Below are positions 44,316 to 53,322 of a DNA stretch of 64,000 bases, piece by piece. Made by a program: the position numbers and the translations under genes. This DNA is from Myceligenerans salitolerans (GTDB lineage: Bacteria; Actinomycetota; Actinomycetes; Actinomycetales; Cellulomonadaceae): positions 547,295 through 611,294 of the forward strand of contig NZ_JAFMPK010000047.1 of assembly GCF_017349295.1 (NCBI RefSeq). Reading direction: 5' to 3'. Each line of letters begins with the position of its first letter. Position 1 is the first letter of the stretch. Below the pieces are notes generated by a model. That model made no database searches. It was not told where the DNA came from and saw only the letters and a program-made list of their open reading frames with translations.

Positions 44316-46007
44316 TCAGCTCCTGGCCTCGAGCGAGGTCAGGATCAGCACTGCCGAGGGCTGCGTCGGGTCGGGGCTGGTGTAGGGGTCGTCCTCACCG
44401 GGCCAGCCGACGTAGCTGCGCGTGTTGTACTCCCCGATGAACGGGCGGTTGCCGACCGGCATGATCGGGACCTCCTCGACGAAGATCTCCTGGACCTGTG
44501 CCAGCGCCTCGGCACGGGCGGTGTCGTCCGTAGCGGTCAGGTAGGCGTCGAGCGCGTCGGTGGCCTCCGGGCTGTCGAAGCGGCCGAAGTTGTAGTCCGC
44601 GGCCTCACCGACCGGCTTCAGCCAGCGGCCGTCCATGGCGTCGCTGTACAGGTCGTAGGGCGTGGCGCCCGTGTCGGTCCAGTGCAGGATGGCCTGGAAG
44701 TCGCCCTCAGTCTTCGCCGCCCACCAGGAGTCGGCGTCGGGGGTGTCCAGGGTGGTGGTGACGCCGAGCTCCTTCGCGGCGTCGGAGATCAGGCTGATGC
44801 CGGTGACGTAGTCGCTCCAGCCCTGCGGGACGCTGAGCTCGAACTCGACGGGCTCGCCGTCGGGGTCGACCAGTGCGTCCCCCACGCCCGTGTAGCCGGC
44901 CTCCTCGAGGACCGCCTTCGCGGCCTCGACGTCGACCTCGTAGGTCTGGCCCGCGTACTGCGGGGCCACGAACTCGTCGCCGGCCGGGCTCGGGAGACCG
45001 GTCACGGACGTGAGGGCCGGCACGCCGCCCTCGCGCGCGATCTCGGCGTGCTTGTCGCGGTCGATCACCATGTTCATCGCCTGGCGGAAGGCGACGTCGT
45101 CGAACGGCTTCTCGGTGGTGTTGACGAACATCGCGTCGATGCCGAGGCCCGTGGCCGCCCAGTAGACGTTGTCCTCGTCCTTGTCGACGTAGGCCGACTG
45201 CACGTTGGGGATGAAGGCCTGTGCCCAGTCCGCCTCGCCGTTGGCCAGGGCTGTGGTCAGGGCGGTGTTGTCGTTGTACGACACGTAGTAGAGCGTCGGC
45301 ACGGCCGGTGCGCCGCCCCAGTAGTCGTCCCGGGCCGACAGCTCGACCGACTGCGTGGTGAACTCGGTCAGCGTGTAGGGGCCGGTGCCGACCGGCTCGG
45401 GGTTCTCGTAGGTGGTCGGGTCCTCGACGTCGGCCCACACGTGCTCCGGGACGATGTGCCGGTGCAGGACCTTGTCCTGCTTGGCGTACATCGAACCGGC
45501 GAACGTGATCGTCACCTGGTCGCCGTCCGTGGTGACCTCCTCGATGCCGAGCGCGGCGGTGTCCAGCTCGGGCTTCTCCTTGAGCAGACCGAACGTGAAG
45601 GCGATGTCGTCCGCACCGAACTCCTCGCCGTCGTTCCACGTCACGCCGTCGCGCGCGGTGACGGTCAGGGCGGTGTAGTCCTCGTTCCACTCGAGCTCGG
45701 AGGCGAGCCAGGGACGGACCTCGTCGGACGGGTTCACCATGTTGACGAACGCGAGGGGCTCGAGGATCGCGTTGACGTACCCGAGCGTGAGCGCCGACGA
45801 GTCGCCCACCCAGGGATTGTTGGATTCTGTCGTGATCGCGCCGTCGGGCTTCGCGATCGTGAGCGAGCCGTCACCGGGGGCGACGGACTCGTCGTCCCCG
45901 CCGGTGCCGCCCGCGCAAGCGCTGAGCAGGAGTGTTGCGGCCAGTGTCGCGGCTGCTACCGCGACGGAGCGTGAGGCGCTGCGCCTCGCACGGGACGTCG
46001 GTGTCAC
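44316..46007 (-). CDS. ABC transporter substrate-binding lipoprotein (SBP_bac_5)
   Basis: A 563-residue solute-binding lipoprotein. With GTG 46007 the signal is SVAVAAATLAATLLLSACAGG, with lipidated Cys31 in LSAC. The body is family 5 (oligopeptide/cello-oligosaccharide): EWNEDYTALTVTARDGVTWNDGEEFGADDIAFTF and FDDVAFRQAMNMVIDRDKHAEI are diagnostic. GTG 46007 is preferred over ATG 46025 because GAGGAG lies 7 bases upstream. It delivers an oligomer to the permeases encoded downstream; the GH3 gene in the operon suggests a beta-glucoside rather than peptide. Confidence 0.92.
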   Translation of the reverse strand: MTPTSRARRSASRSVAVAAATLAATLLLSACAGGTGGDDESVAPGDGSLTIAKPDGAITTESNNPWVGDSSALTLGYVNAILEPLAFVNMVNPSDEVRPWLASELEWNEDYTALTVTARDGVTWNDGEEFGADDIAFTFGLLKEKPELDTAALGIEEVTTDGDQVTITFAGSMYAKQDKVLHRHIVPEHVWADVEDPTTYENPEPVGTGPYTLTEFTTQSVELSARDDYWGGAPAVPTLYYVSYNDNTALTTALANGEADWAQAFIPNVQSAYVDKDEDNVYWAATGLGIDAMFVNTTEKPFDDVAFRQAMNMVIDRDKHAEIAREGGVPALTSVTGLPSPAGDEFVAPQYAGQTYEVDVEAAKAVLEEAGYTGVGDALVDPDGEPVEFELSVPQGWSDYVTGISLISDAAKELGVTTTLDTPDADSWWAAKTEGDFQAILHWTDTGATPYDLYSDAMDGRWLKPVGEAADYNFGRFDSPEATDALDAYLTATDDTARAEALAQVQEIFVEEVPIMPVGNRPFIGEYNTRSYVGWPGEDDPYTSPDPTQPSAVLILTSLEARS

Positions 46008-46045
46008 CTTCGTACTCCTCGTCATCGAGTTGCTGTCGGCGCTTA

Positions 46046-46063
46046 ACTTACTACGCTGTAAGT
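46046..46063. promoter_or_regulatory. TetR-type operator between importer operon and its regulator
   Basis: ACTTAC (46046-46051) and GTAAGT (46058-46063) are perfect inverted arms with 6 bases between, in an AT-rich island 39 bases upstream of the binding-protein start. Size and symmetry fit a TetR-family dimer site that could control the operon. Confidence 0.65.
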
Positions 46064-46186
46064 AACATTGTGAAATGCTGGGGTCACGGTGTCGTCACGA
46101 TCGCCGGGACCGGTGCACCGCTTACACTCGACGCACCACGACGCCGCAGGACAGACAGCCCAGGACAAAGGTGTGAACGACCCGCG

Positions 46187-46816
46187 ATGAACTCCACGAC
46201 GCGACAGCCCCGACGCTCACGGCCGGAGACCCTCGCCCGGCGAGAGCGGATCCTCGAGGCGGCCATGACGACCTTCGGCGCACGCGGGTACAACAAGGGC
46301 CCGCTGACCGAGATCGCGGACCAGGTCGGAATGACCCACGCCGGCGTCCTGCACCACTTCGGGTCCAAGGACCAGCTCCTGCTCGAGGTGCTGCGCTACC
46401 GCGACGAGAGTGACGTCAAGGACCTGGAGGGCCAGCACATCCCCGGCGGCGTCGACCTGTTCCGGCACCTCGTCCGGACCGCCCTGCTCAACGCCCGCCG
46501 TGCCGGGCTCGTGCAGGCGTACGTCGTGCTCTCGGCGGAGTCGGTCACGGAGGGGCACCCGGCCAGGGACTGGTTCGTGGAGCGCTACCGCACGCTGCGC
46601 CGCGAGGTCGGTGAGGCGTTCCGCGCCGTCTGCGCCGAACGGGGCATCGACGAGCCCGCCACCGTCGACCGGGCGGCCGCCTCGATCCTCGCCGTGATGG
46701 ACGGCCTCCAGGTCCAGTGGCTCCTGGATCCGGAACAGGTCGATCTCGCCGAGTCGAGCGCCTTCGCGATCGAGGCGATCGTGGCCCAGGTCCTGGACCC
46801 CCGCGAGGCCCTCTGA
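46187..46816 (+). CDS. TetR-family regulator of the oligosaccharide importer
   Basis: A 209-residue regulator with the TetR helix-turn-helix RILEAAMTTFGARGYNKGPLTEIADQVGMTHAGVLHHFGSKDQL (about 21-65) and a C-terminal domain containing HPARDWFVERYRTLRREV and a closing ILAVMDGLQVQWLLDPEQVDL, as in regulators of sugar or drug genes. It is divergent from the importer operon, which is unusual since such operons mostly have LacI regulators. ATG 46187 is the first start with the family's normal N-terminal length. Confidence 0.88.
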   Translation: MNSTTRQPRRSRPETLARRERILEAAMTTFGARGYNKGPLTEIADQVGMTHAGVLHHFGSKDQLLLEVLRYRDESDVKDLEGQHIPGGVDLFRHLVRTALLNARRAGLVQAYVVLSAESVTEGHPARDWFVERYRTLRREVGEAFRAVCAERGIDEPATVDRAAASILAVMDGLQVQWLLDPEQVDLAESSAFAIEAIVAQVLDPREAL

Positions 46817-46902
46817 GCCGGGCACGACGCGCGCCGAGCACGTCCCGACGCCGACACGACCGTGAGGCCGGGCCGACCACCGTCCCGCCCCGCGGCGGCA
46901 CG

Positions 46903-46944
46903 GACACGGCAGGTCCAGCCGCCGGAGGCCGGACCTGCCGTGTC
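46903..46944. terminator. Bidirectional terminator between tetR and DUF1996 genes
   Basis: GACACGGCAGGTCC (46903-46916) and GGACCTGCCGTGTC (46931-46944) form a perfect 14-bp stem with a 14-base loop between convergent genes. Confidence 0.75.
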
Positions 46945-46985
46945 ACGCCCGCCGGTCCGTCACGGACGGACCGGACCGGGTCAGG

Positions 46986-48332
46986 TCACGGATCGATCAG
47001 TTCGTAGTCCTCGTCCATGACCGCGCCCCGGTGCGGCTTGTACAGGTCGTAGCCCCGCGGGTCGCACTGGAGTCCACCGTTGATGCAGTGCTCCACCAGG
47101 CGGCGCAGCACCTCCGGGTCCCAGGCGTTCACGAAGTCGTAGTGCCACGACTGGTCGGACCCGCTGACCAGCGCCACGTCGGTCAGATCACCGTCCACGG
47201 GCCACGCGATCTTGAACTCCAGCATCGGCACCGCCACCGGGTGGCTCATCGGGCACTGACCGGCCACCGGGTACGCCATGTGAGCCGAACCGTCCGCGTA
47301 GAGGCGCTCGCCGTCCCAGCAGCTCGGCGCCTGGTACCGGATGTTCAGCTCGGTGCCCGGGGCGCAGTGGTCGGGGATCGACCAGTTGTGGGCGCTGTCG
47401 CCGCACTCCCAGCCCTCGACCGCGCCGGGAGCGTCCCGGAACTCGTCCGGCGTCGCCATCATGTCGCCGGCCACGAACCGCAGCCCCTCGGGGAACGGCA
47501 CCACCCGCGTGTAGTCGTCGATCCCCGACTTGTAGTACACCGTCATCGGGATGTCCGGTGCGACGGGCTCACCGCCCTCGGTGAGGGCCGGGTACCAGTA
47601 CGCCGACCGGTCGTGCGGCACCGTGCACGACGTGGCCGGGTTCGCGTCCAGGCTGTCCGGCGTCGTGAACGCGTCCGTGGAGCGGTTGCCGATGAACGTG
47701 TGCAGGTGGGACGCGCCGGGCTGTCCGGGGAAGACGATCGGGTCGTCCGCGCCGAAGTGCGAGAAGGTGCAGTTCGCCTGGAACTCGTGGTGGGTGACCT
47801 CGTCGTCGGGGTACTCCGGCGGGTCGCCGGGGTCGGCCGGCTCGCCGTCGCCGAAGACCTGGAACTCCCACAGCGAGTAGCCGTAGTGCGTCGCGCGCTC
47901 GCTCGCGACGAGCTGGACGTAGCGGCCCGTGGCGGTGACGGGGAACGACTGGTCGCCGCCGGCACCGTCCGTGACGTCGGCGACCGTCGTCCAGGTGGTG
48001 CCGTCCTGGGAGACCTGCAGCGTGAAGTCCGTCGCGTACGCGGCCTCCCAGTCCAGGTCGATCCGGTCCAGCGCGTACGACGCGCCGAGGTCGACCCTCA
48101 GCCACTCGTCGTCGGACGGCTCACTGGCCCAGCGCGTGGCGGGGTCGCCGTCGACGGCGAAGCGCGGCCCCAGGTTGGCGGCCTCCGAGCTGGACGCGGC
48201 GGTGAGGCCGCCCTGCGAGAGCAGGGTGCCCGGCTCCGCGGACGCACCGGTGCCGGCCGCCGCGACGGCGGCGCCCGCGATCAGGGAGCCGACGGCGGCC
48301 CCGGCGAGGGTTCTTCTGACACGTGATCTCAT
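46986..48332 (-). CDS. Secreted F5/8 (discoidin)-DUF1996 protein
   Basis: A 448-residue exported protein. The signal peptide ends at ASA-EP near residue 33. Residues 38-160 are an F5/8-type C (CBM32-like) domain with WASEPSDDEWLRVDLG and RYVQLVASERATHYGYSLWEFQVFG. Residues 180-440 are DUF1996: FQANCTFSHFGADDPIVFPGQPGASHLHTFIGN, TVYYKSG, CWDGERLYADGSAHMAYP and SWHYDFVNAWDP. DUF1996 occurs mainly in fungal and actinobacterial secreted proteins linked to polysaccharide. GGAGGAG precedes the ATG. Located 118 bases after the GH-A gene on the same strand and possibly co-transcribed. Confidence 0.88.
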   Translation of the reverse strand: MRSRVRRTLAGAAVGSLIAGAAVAAAGTGASAEPGTLLSQGGLTAASSSEAANLGPRFAVDGDPATRWASEPSDDEWLRVDLGASYALDRIDLDWEAAYATDFTLQVSQDGTTWTTVADVTDGAGGDQSFPVTATGRYVQLVASERATHYGYSLWEFQVFGDGEPADPGDPPEYPDDEVTHHEFQANCTFSHFGADDPIVFPGQPGASHLHTFIGNRSTDAFTTPDSLDANPATSCTVPHDRSAYWYPALTEGGEPVAPDIPMTVYYKSGIDDYTRVVPFPEGLRFVAGDMMATPDEFRDAPGAVEGWECGDSAHNWSIPDHCAPGTELNIRYQAPSCWDGERLYADGSAHMAYPVAGQCPMSHPVAVPMLEFKIAWPVDGDLTDVALVSGSDQSWHYDFVNAWDPEVLRRLVEHCINGGLQCDPRGYDLYKPHRGAVMDEDYELIDP

Positions 48333-48450
48333 GGTTTCTCCTCCGTGCGTCGTTGCGATGGAGTGGTGGATGGAGCAGTGCTTCGTACGGCCCCGGGTAG
48401 GGCCCGGTCGGTCCGGGCGGGTCCCGGTCCCGTTCCGGACCCAGCGGCGC

Positions 48451-50709
48451 TCAGTTCTGGTAGACGCCCAGCTCGTAGAGGGAGTAGCCCCACTCGGTGC
48501 CGCGCTCGGTGAGGTTCAGGCGCACGTACCGGCCCGTGCCGGAGACGTCGAGGTCGTCCACTCCCCCGTCGCCTCCGGTCACCGAACGGATCGTGGTCCA
48601 GGAGGCACCGTCGTCGGACACCTGCACGTCGTAGGCCGCGCCGTAGGCCGTCTCCCAGACGAGCTGGAGGTGCTGGAACGACCGCACCGATCCCAGGTCC
48701 ACCTGGAACCAGGCCGACGGGCCCCACTCGCTCGCCCAGCGCGTCGTCGTGTCGCCGTCGACGGCCTGACCGGGCGTGAAGTTCCCGTTGTACGGGTCGA
48801 ACGACGACGCCGACGCCTCCGCGCCCAGCGCGATGTTCTCGCCGTCGACGTGCGGCGCCACCACGCGGAACGACCGCGTCTCCACGCCGACGTTGCCCTG
48901 GCCATCCTCGGCGAACACGTAGACCTTCCAGACGCCGAGCGTGTCCGGTGCCGTCACCCGGTAGGTGCCCGGGGAGGTCTCGGTGAACTCCGCGGCCGCG
49001 ATCCCGCCCGCGCCGTTGACGTACTTGCTGTTCAGCATGACCACCGGCGTGATGTCGTCCCCGTCGGGATCGGTCATGTCGACGGACACCGTGAACTGGT
49101 CGCCCGCCTCGACGGACCCGGCATCCGCCACGTCCATGGCGGTGATCTCGGGCGGGGTGTTCCGGGCCGAGACGTCCACGCCCCAGGTGCGCGCGATCGA
49201 GTAGTAGCCCAGCCGCCTGTTGTCCCCCGGGATGACGTTGAACCAGACGCCGCCGAAGTCGCCCTCGATACCGAAGTGGAAGAACGTGGCCCCGAGGGCG
49301 ACACCGTCGTGCTCGCGCAGGCACTGCCAGGAGTTCACGTAGGCGTCCGCCTTCTCCAGGTCCGAGGGTTCGGCAGGCACGCCGTTGGCGTCGTCGGGCA
49401 CCTCCCACTCACCGGCCGCGCCGCCCTCGGTCAGCAGGTAGGGGCGGTCGTAGCCGCCGGATTCCCAGGCGGCGCGGATGTTGCACACGTCGCCGTAGGA
49501 GTTCACCGAGAGCAGGTCCAGGTCGGGTGCGCTCTCGGCGATGTAGGCCCACGCCCCGGTCCAGGCGTCCGTGTTCGTCGTGGGGTGGTGCGGGTCCGCG
49601 GCGTGGACGGCGACGCTGACCTCGTTCACGAAGGCCGCGTACGCATGCCGGACCTCCTCCAGGTCGGCACCCGAGAAGCAGTCCTGCAGCCCGAGGATCG
49701 ACTCGTTGCCGATGTTCCACATCAGCACGGCCGGGTGCTCCTTGTAGACGTCGACCCAGTGCAGGATGTCGGCCTTCGCCTCGGACTTGTAGGCGTCGTC
49801 GGACCGGTAGTCGATGCAGCCACCGGAGCCCGGGCCGCCGCCGGGCAGCAGCCAGAAGCCCATCACGACCCGCACGTCGTGCGCCGCCGCGGAGTCCAGC
49901 AGCGCGCGCGTGTCCTCGCCCGTGCCCCAGGTCCGCACGGTGTTGGCGTTCGTGGCCGTGAGCATCGGCAGGTAGTGGTCCGCCGTGTCGAACGACGGGC
50001 CCCAGGTGAAGCCGCGCACCGTGTACGGCCGGCCGTCCACGGTCAGGTCCCAGTCGCCGTTCCCGCCGGTCACCTCGACGTGGCTCGGACCGGAGCCCGG
50101 AACCGGGACGTTCGGATGTCCCGGGTCGACGAAGTCCGGGTCGCCCGGGTCTCCCGGATCACCCGGGTCGCCTGGGCCTCCCGGGTCGCTCCCGGCCACG
50201 CCGAAGACCCGCATCTCCCACAGCGAGACGCCGTAGCCGCTGTTCCGCGCGGTCGAGTGCAGCCGCACGTAGCGCCCGGTTCCCTCCACCTCGACCACGT
50301 CGTCGCCGCCGTCGCCCGCATCGGTCGACGCGAGGGTGCGCCAGTCCGCGCCGTCGTCGGAGACCTGGATGGAGTACGACGTCGAGTACGCCGACTCCCA
50401 GTCGAGCTCGACCCGGTCCAGGGTCGCGGTCCGCCCCAGATCGACCCTCAGCCACTGCGGGTCGCTGAACTCGCTCGACCAGCGGGTGGCCGCGTCGCCG
50501 TCGACGGCGGCGCCCGCAGGCGTGTAGTCCGGGTTCTCCTCCGAGGACGCGAGGGCCGGGCGCCCCTCGGAAAGCAGTTCGGGTGCGGCCTGGGCAGGAC
50601 CGGCCGGCACGAGGAACGCCGCCGCGACGAGGGTCGCCAGCACCGCCGCCGGCCGGCCGGCTCGTGCCCGGGGTCCGCCGGCGCGAGTGCCGGCGCGTTG
50701 GATGGTCAT
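48451..50709 (-). CDS. Secreted clan GH-A glycosidase flanked by two F5/8 (discoidin) domains
   Basis: A 752-residue exported enzyme with signal peptide cleaved at AQA-AP (about 41). Residues 50-165 form a first F5/8 domain, followed by a linker of PGDPGDPGDPGDP repeats. A TIM barrel (about 205-500) resembles GH2/GH72-type beta-glucanases or glucanosyltransferases; likely acid/base Glu336 is in MWNIGNES and nucleophile Glu428 in YLLTEGG. An Ig-like domain precedes the second F5/8 domain (about 635-752). It probably acts on beta-1,3-glucan in the wall or medium. An AGAGCGCTCT operator lies upstream, and a LacI gene is divergent. Confidence 0.85.
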   Translation of the reverse strand: MTIQRAGTRAGGPRARAGRPAAVLATLVAAAFLVPAGPAQAAPELLSEGRPALASSEENPDYTPAGAAVDGDAATRWSSEFSDPQWLRVDLGRTATLDRVELDWESAYSTSYSIQVSDDGADWRTLASTDAGDGGDDVVEVEGTGRYVRLHSTARNSGYGVSLWEMRVFGVAGSDPGGPGDPGDPGDPGDPDFVDPGHPNVPVPGSGPSHVEVTGGNGDWDLTVDGRPYTVRGFTWGPSFDTADHYLPMLTATNANTVRTWGTGEDTRALLDSAAAHDVRVVMGFWLLPGGGPGSGGCIDYRSDDAYKSEAKADILHWVDVYKEHPAVLMWNIGNESILGLQDCFSGADLEEVRHAYAAFVNEVSVAVHAADPHHPTTNTDAWTGAWAYIAESAPDLDLLSVNSYGDVCNIRAAWESGGYDRPYLLTEGGAAGEWEVPDDANGVPAEPSDLEKADAYVNSWQCLREHDGVALGATFFHFGIEGDFGGVWFNVIPGDNRRLGYYSIARTWGVDVSARNTPPEITAMDVADAGSVEAGDQFTVSVDMTDPDGDDITPVVMLNSKYVNGAGGIAAAEFTETSPGTYRVTAPDTLGVWKVYVFAEDGQGNVGVETRSFRVVAPHVDGENIALGAEASASSFDPYNGNFTPGQAVDGDTTTRWASEWGPSAWFQVDLGSVRSFQHLQLVWETAYGAAYDVQVSDDGASWTTIRSVTGGDGGVDDLDVSGTGRYVRLNLTERGTEWGYSLYELGVYQN

Positions 50710-50800
50710 GGTTGCTCCATCTCCTTCGGCCCGCGGCGTGCACGGGCTCTGGTTCGTCGTTGAGCCGTCGCCCGGCCGCATCGACACGGCCGGAACAGAG

Positions 50801-50818
50801 TGGGAGAGCGCTCTTACC
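50801..50818. promoter_or_regulatory. LacI-type operator upstream of the GH-A gene
   Basis: TGGGAGAGCGCTCTTACC contains the 10-base palindrome AGAGCGCTCT (50805-50814). The same core occurs upstream of the GH16 gene at 55061-55070. The 304-base region 50710-51013 otherwise holds only the divergent promoters. Confidence 0.65.
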
Positions 50819-50978
50819 GCCGTCGAGTCTGGCCGGGGACGGGGCCGGCGTCAAGGGCCCACGGGTCCGGACAGCATCTTGTCTTGTTGTCGGTTGCAGC
50901 CGTTGAATGCCTTTACATCGTCGGCGGTGACGCCGCTCGATCGTGTGGCAGGCTCGCGGAACCGTCCTCGCTCGCTCC

Positions 50979-51005
50979 TTGGGCAAACGCTCTCACCCTG
51001 TTATC
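50979..51005 (+). promoter_or_regulatory. Promoter and operator of the first lacI gene
   Basis: TTGGGC (50979-50984) and TTATCG (51000-51005) are spaced 15 bases and precede GTG 51014 by only 8 bases, so the transcript is nearly leaderless. AAACGCTCTC (50985-50994), an imperfect copy of the AGAGCGCTCT core, lies between the two boxes, which suggests autoregulation. Confidence 0.5.
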
Positions 51006-51013
51006 GTCGGGCC

Positions 51014-52060
51014 GTGACCGAGGACCTACGGCAACCCGTACCCACGCTCGAGGACGTCGCCCGGGTGGCGGGCGTCTCCCGCGCCACGGTCTCACGCGTC
51101 ATCAACGGCAAACGCAAGGTCGCCGCGGCCGTCCAGGAGACGGTGCTGGCAGCGGTCGCGGAGACGGGCTACGTCCCCAATCGCGCGGCGCGTTCGCTCG
51201 TGACCCGGCGTACCGGGATGGCGGCGGTCGTCGTGTCCGGCTCCGCCGCCGGGCCGGGCGAGGAGGCCGACCCGTCGCGCGCCCTGTCGGACCCGTTCTT
51301 CGGCCGGGTGGTGGGTGGTTTCGTCCGGGCGCTGCGGCGCCACGACGTGCATCCCGTCCTGCTGTTCGCCGACACCCCCGAGGCCGAGGACCAGGCCGTG
51401 AACTACCTGCGTCTCGGCAACGTCGACGGCACGCTGCTCGTGTCCACGCACGGCGACGACCCCCTGCCCGGCCGCCTGGTCGAGGCGGGCCGGCCCGTCG
51501 TGATGTTCTCGCGCCCGGCACGGCCAGTGCCCGTGAGCTATGTCGATCTCGCGAACTCCGACGGCGGTCGCCTGGCGGCCGAACACCTCGTCGCACGGGG
51601 CTGCACGTCGCTGGGGCTCGTGAGCGGGCCGCTCGACGTCCCCGCCGCACGTGACCGCGCCGACGGCTTCCGCGACCGCGCCGCGCGGCACGGCCACGCG
51701 TACGTGCCGGGTGCCGCCGACGACTTCACCTTCGCCGGCGGGGAGGCCGCGACCGAGCGGCTTCTGGCCGAGGTGCCCGGGATCGACGGCGTCTTCGCCG
51801 GGAACGACCTCATGGCGCAGGGAGCACTCCACGCGCTGCGCACGCACGGCCGACGAGTGCCCGACGACGTCGCCGTGGTCGGCTTCGACGACAGCCCGGT
51901 CGCCACGCAGACGAGACCACACCTGACCACGGTGCGCCAGCCTGCCGAGGAGATGGCCGCCACCATGGCGGACCTGCTCGTCGAGCGGATCGAGGACCCG
52001 GGGCTTCCGCCCCGCTCGGTCGTCTTCGATCCCGAACTGGTGCTCCGCGACTCGGCCTGA
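51014..52060 (+). CDS. LacI-family transcriptional regulator
   Basis: A 348-residue regulator with the LacI helix-turn-helix TLEDVARVAGVSRATVSRVINGKRKV (about 11-36), hinge region VPNRAARSLVTRRTG, and a periplasmic-binding-protein-like effector domain ending in the helper motif VPDDVAVVGFDDSPVATQTRPHLTTVRQP. It is divergent from the GH-A/DUF1996 genes and probably controls them with an oligosaccharide as inducer. Close in sequence to the convergent lacI gene that follows (shared EVPGIDGVFAGNDLMA-type stretch), so they are paralogues. Confidence 0.92.
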   Translation: MTEDLRQPVPTLEDVARVAGVSRATVSRVINGKRKVAAAVQETVLAAVAETGYVPNRAARSLVTRRTGMAAVVVSGSAAGPGEEADPSRALSDPFFGRVVGGFVRALRRHDVHPVLLFADTPEAEDQAVNYLRLGNVDGTLLVSTHGDDPLPGRLVEAGRPVVMFSRPARPVPVSYVDLANSDGGRLAAEHLVARGCTSLGLVSGPLDVPAARDRADGFRDRAARHGHAYVPGAADDFTFAGGEAATERLLAEVPGIDGVFAGNDLMAQGALHALRTHGRRVPDDVAVVGFDDSPVATQTRPHLTTVRQPAEEMAATMADLLVERIEDPGLPPRSVVFDPELVLRDSA

Positions 52061-52138
52061 GACGCCACCGCGCCGCGGGCGGGCCCCCGCACCACCGGGC
52101 CGGGCCGCAGGACCCCGGGCCCGCTCCCACGGGGCGGG

Positions 52139-53230
52139 TCACGCCGAGTCGCGGACCACGAGCTCCGGGGCGAAGGTGACCACGCCGCCCGGGCCCACGG
52201 CGTCGTCCGACGGGTCGGCTCCGGGGTCCCTGTCGGGCGCCGGCGCCCCCATGCCCTCCAGGAGGAGCTCGGCCATCCGCCGTGCCATGTTCTCGACCGG
52301 CTGGCGCACGGTGGTCAGTGGTGGATGCGCCTGTGCCGCGGCGCTCGAGTCGTCGAAGCCGACCACGGCGACGTCGCCGGGCACCCGGCGGCCCGCCGAC
52401 TGGAGCGCCGTGCTGACGCCGTCGGCCATGAGGTCGTTCCCCGCGAAGACGCCGTCGATGCCGGGTATCTCGGCCAGGAGCTGTCGTGCAGCGGCCTCGC
52501 CGCCGGGCCGGGTGAAGTCGGCGTCGGCCACGGCCGGCCGGTCGAGTCCGGCGGCGACGACGGTGTCGAGGAACGCGTCGAGCCGGGCCCGCATGAAGGG
52601 GGCGTCCGTCGGCCCGGTCACCACGGCGAGCCTCCGGCGGCCGGTCGCCAGCAGGTGTTCGGCCGCCAGCCGCCCGCCGGCCGCCTGGTCGAGGTCGACG
52701 GCGGGAACGCCGTCGGGCATCGCCCCGCCCGCGATCCGCGCCGACAGCACCACGGGCGTCCCGAGGCCCACCAGGCGCGCGGGTAGCGGGTCGTCCGCAC
52801 TGGAGGTGATGAGCAGCACACCGTCCACGTGCCCCTGCCGGACGTACCGCACCACCTGGTCGTGCGCGGGCGGGTCGGCGGGCATGATCGCCAGGTGGAC
52901 GTCGCGTGGCCGCAATGCCTCCTGGGCCCCCGCGGTGACACGCCCCAGGTACGGATCGGTGAAGATGCGCTCCAGGAACGGCAGCGGTGAGCGGTGTCCC
53001 GGCGGCTCGGACACGACGAGCGCGACCGAGCCGGTGCGTCGTGTCACGAGCGAGCGTGCCGCCAGGTTGGGGACGTATCCCGTCTGCTCGATGGCCCGGC
53101 GCACGACATGGGCGATCGCCGGGTCGACCGTCGGCACGCCGTTGATCACGCGGGACACCGTCGCCCGGGACACGCCGGCCACGGACGCGACGGCCTCGAG
53201 CGTGGGCCGGCCGGAACTCGCTGACGCCAT
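52139..53230 (-). CDS. LacI-family transcriptional regulator, paralogue
   Basis: A 363-residue LacI protein: TLEAVASVAGVSRATVSRVINGVPTV at the start and VPGDVAVVGFDDSSAAAQAHPPLTTVRQPVENMA near the end. A Pro/Asp-rich insert (APAPDRDPGADPSDDA) lies before the last strand. It follows the GH16 gene on the same strand, and TATAAC lies just before its start, so it may have its own leaderless promoter. Likely regulator of the GH16 beta-glucanase, perhaps with overlapping operators with the first LacI protein. Confidence 0.92.
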   Translation of the reverse strand: MASASSGRPTLEAVASVAGVSRATVSRVINGVPTVDPAIAHVVRRAIEQTGYVPNLAARSLVTRRTGSVALVVSEPPGHRSPLPFLERIFTDPYLGRVTAGAQEALRPRDVHLAIMPADPPAHDQVVRYVRQGHVDGVLLITSSADDPLPARLVGLGTPVVLSARIAGGAMPDGVPAVDLDQAAGGRLAAEHLLATGRRRLAVVTGPTDAPFMRARLDAFLDTVVAAGLDRPAVADADFTRPGGEAAARQLLAEIPGIDGVFAGNDLMADGVSTALQSAGRRVPGDVAVVGFDDSSAAAQAHPPLTTVRQPVENMARRMAELLLEGMGAPAPDRDPGADPSDDAVGPGGVVTFAPELVVRDSA

Positions 53231-53279
53231 GCGCCAGTTATACCGGCCGGCTCACACCGAGGTGCGACGACGTCGCCCC

Positions 53280-53313
53280 GCGGGACCGGTGGACGGTCGT
53301 CCGCCCGTCCCGC
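53280..53313 (-). terminator. Hairpin downstream of the GH16 gene
   Basis: GCGGGAC (53280-53286) pairs with GTCCCGC (53307-53313), enclosing further partial pairing, 10 bases past the GH16 stop. Moderate support only. Confidence 0.45.
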
Positions 53314-53322
53314 GGATGACGG

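Noticed and set aside
52061-52138. Terminator between the two convergent lacI genes
   Set aside because: GGGCC-rich partial pairings are present but no single stable stem stands out by eye; folding would be needed.
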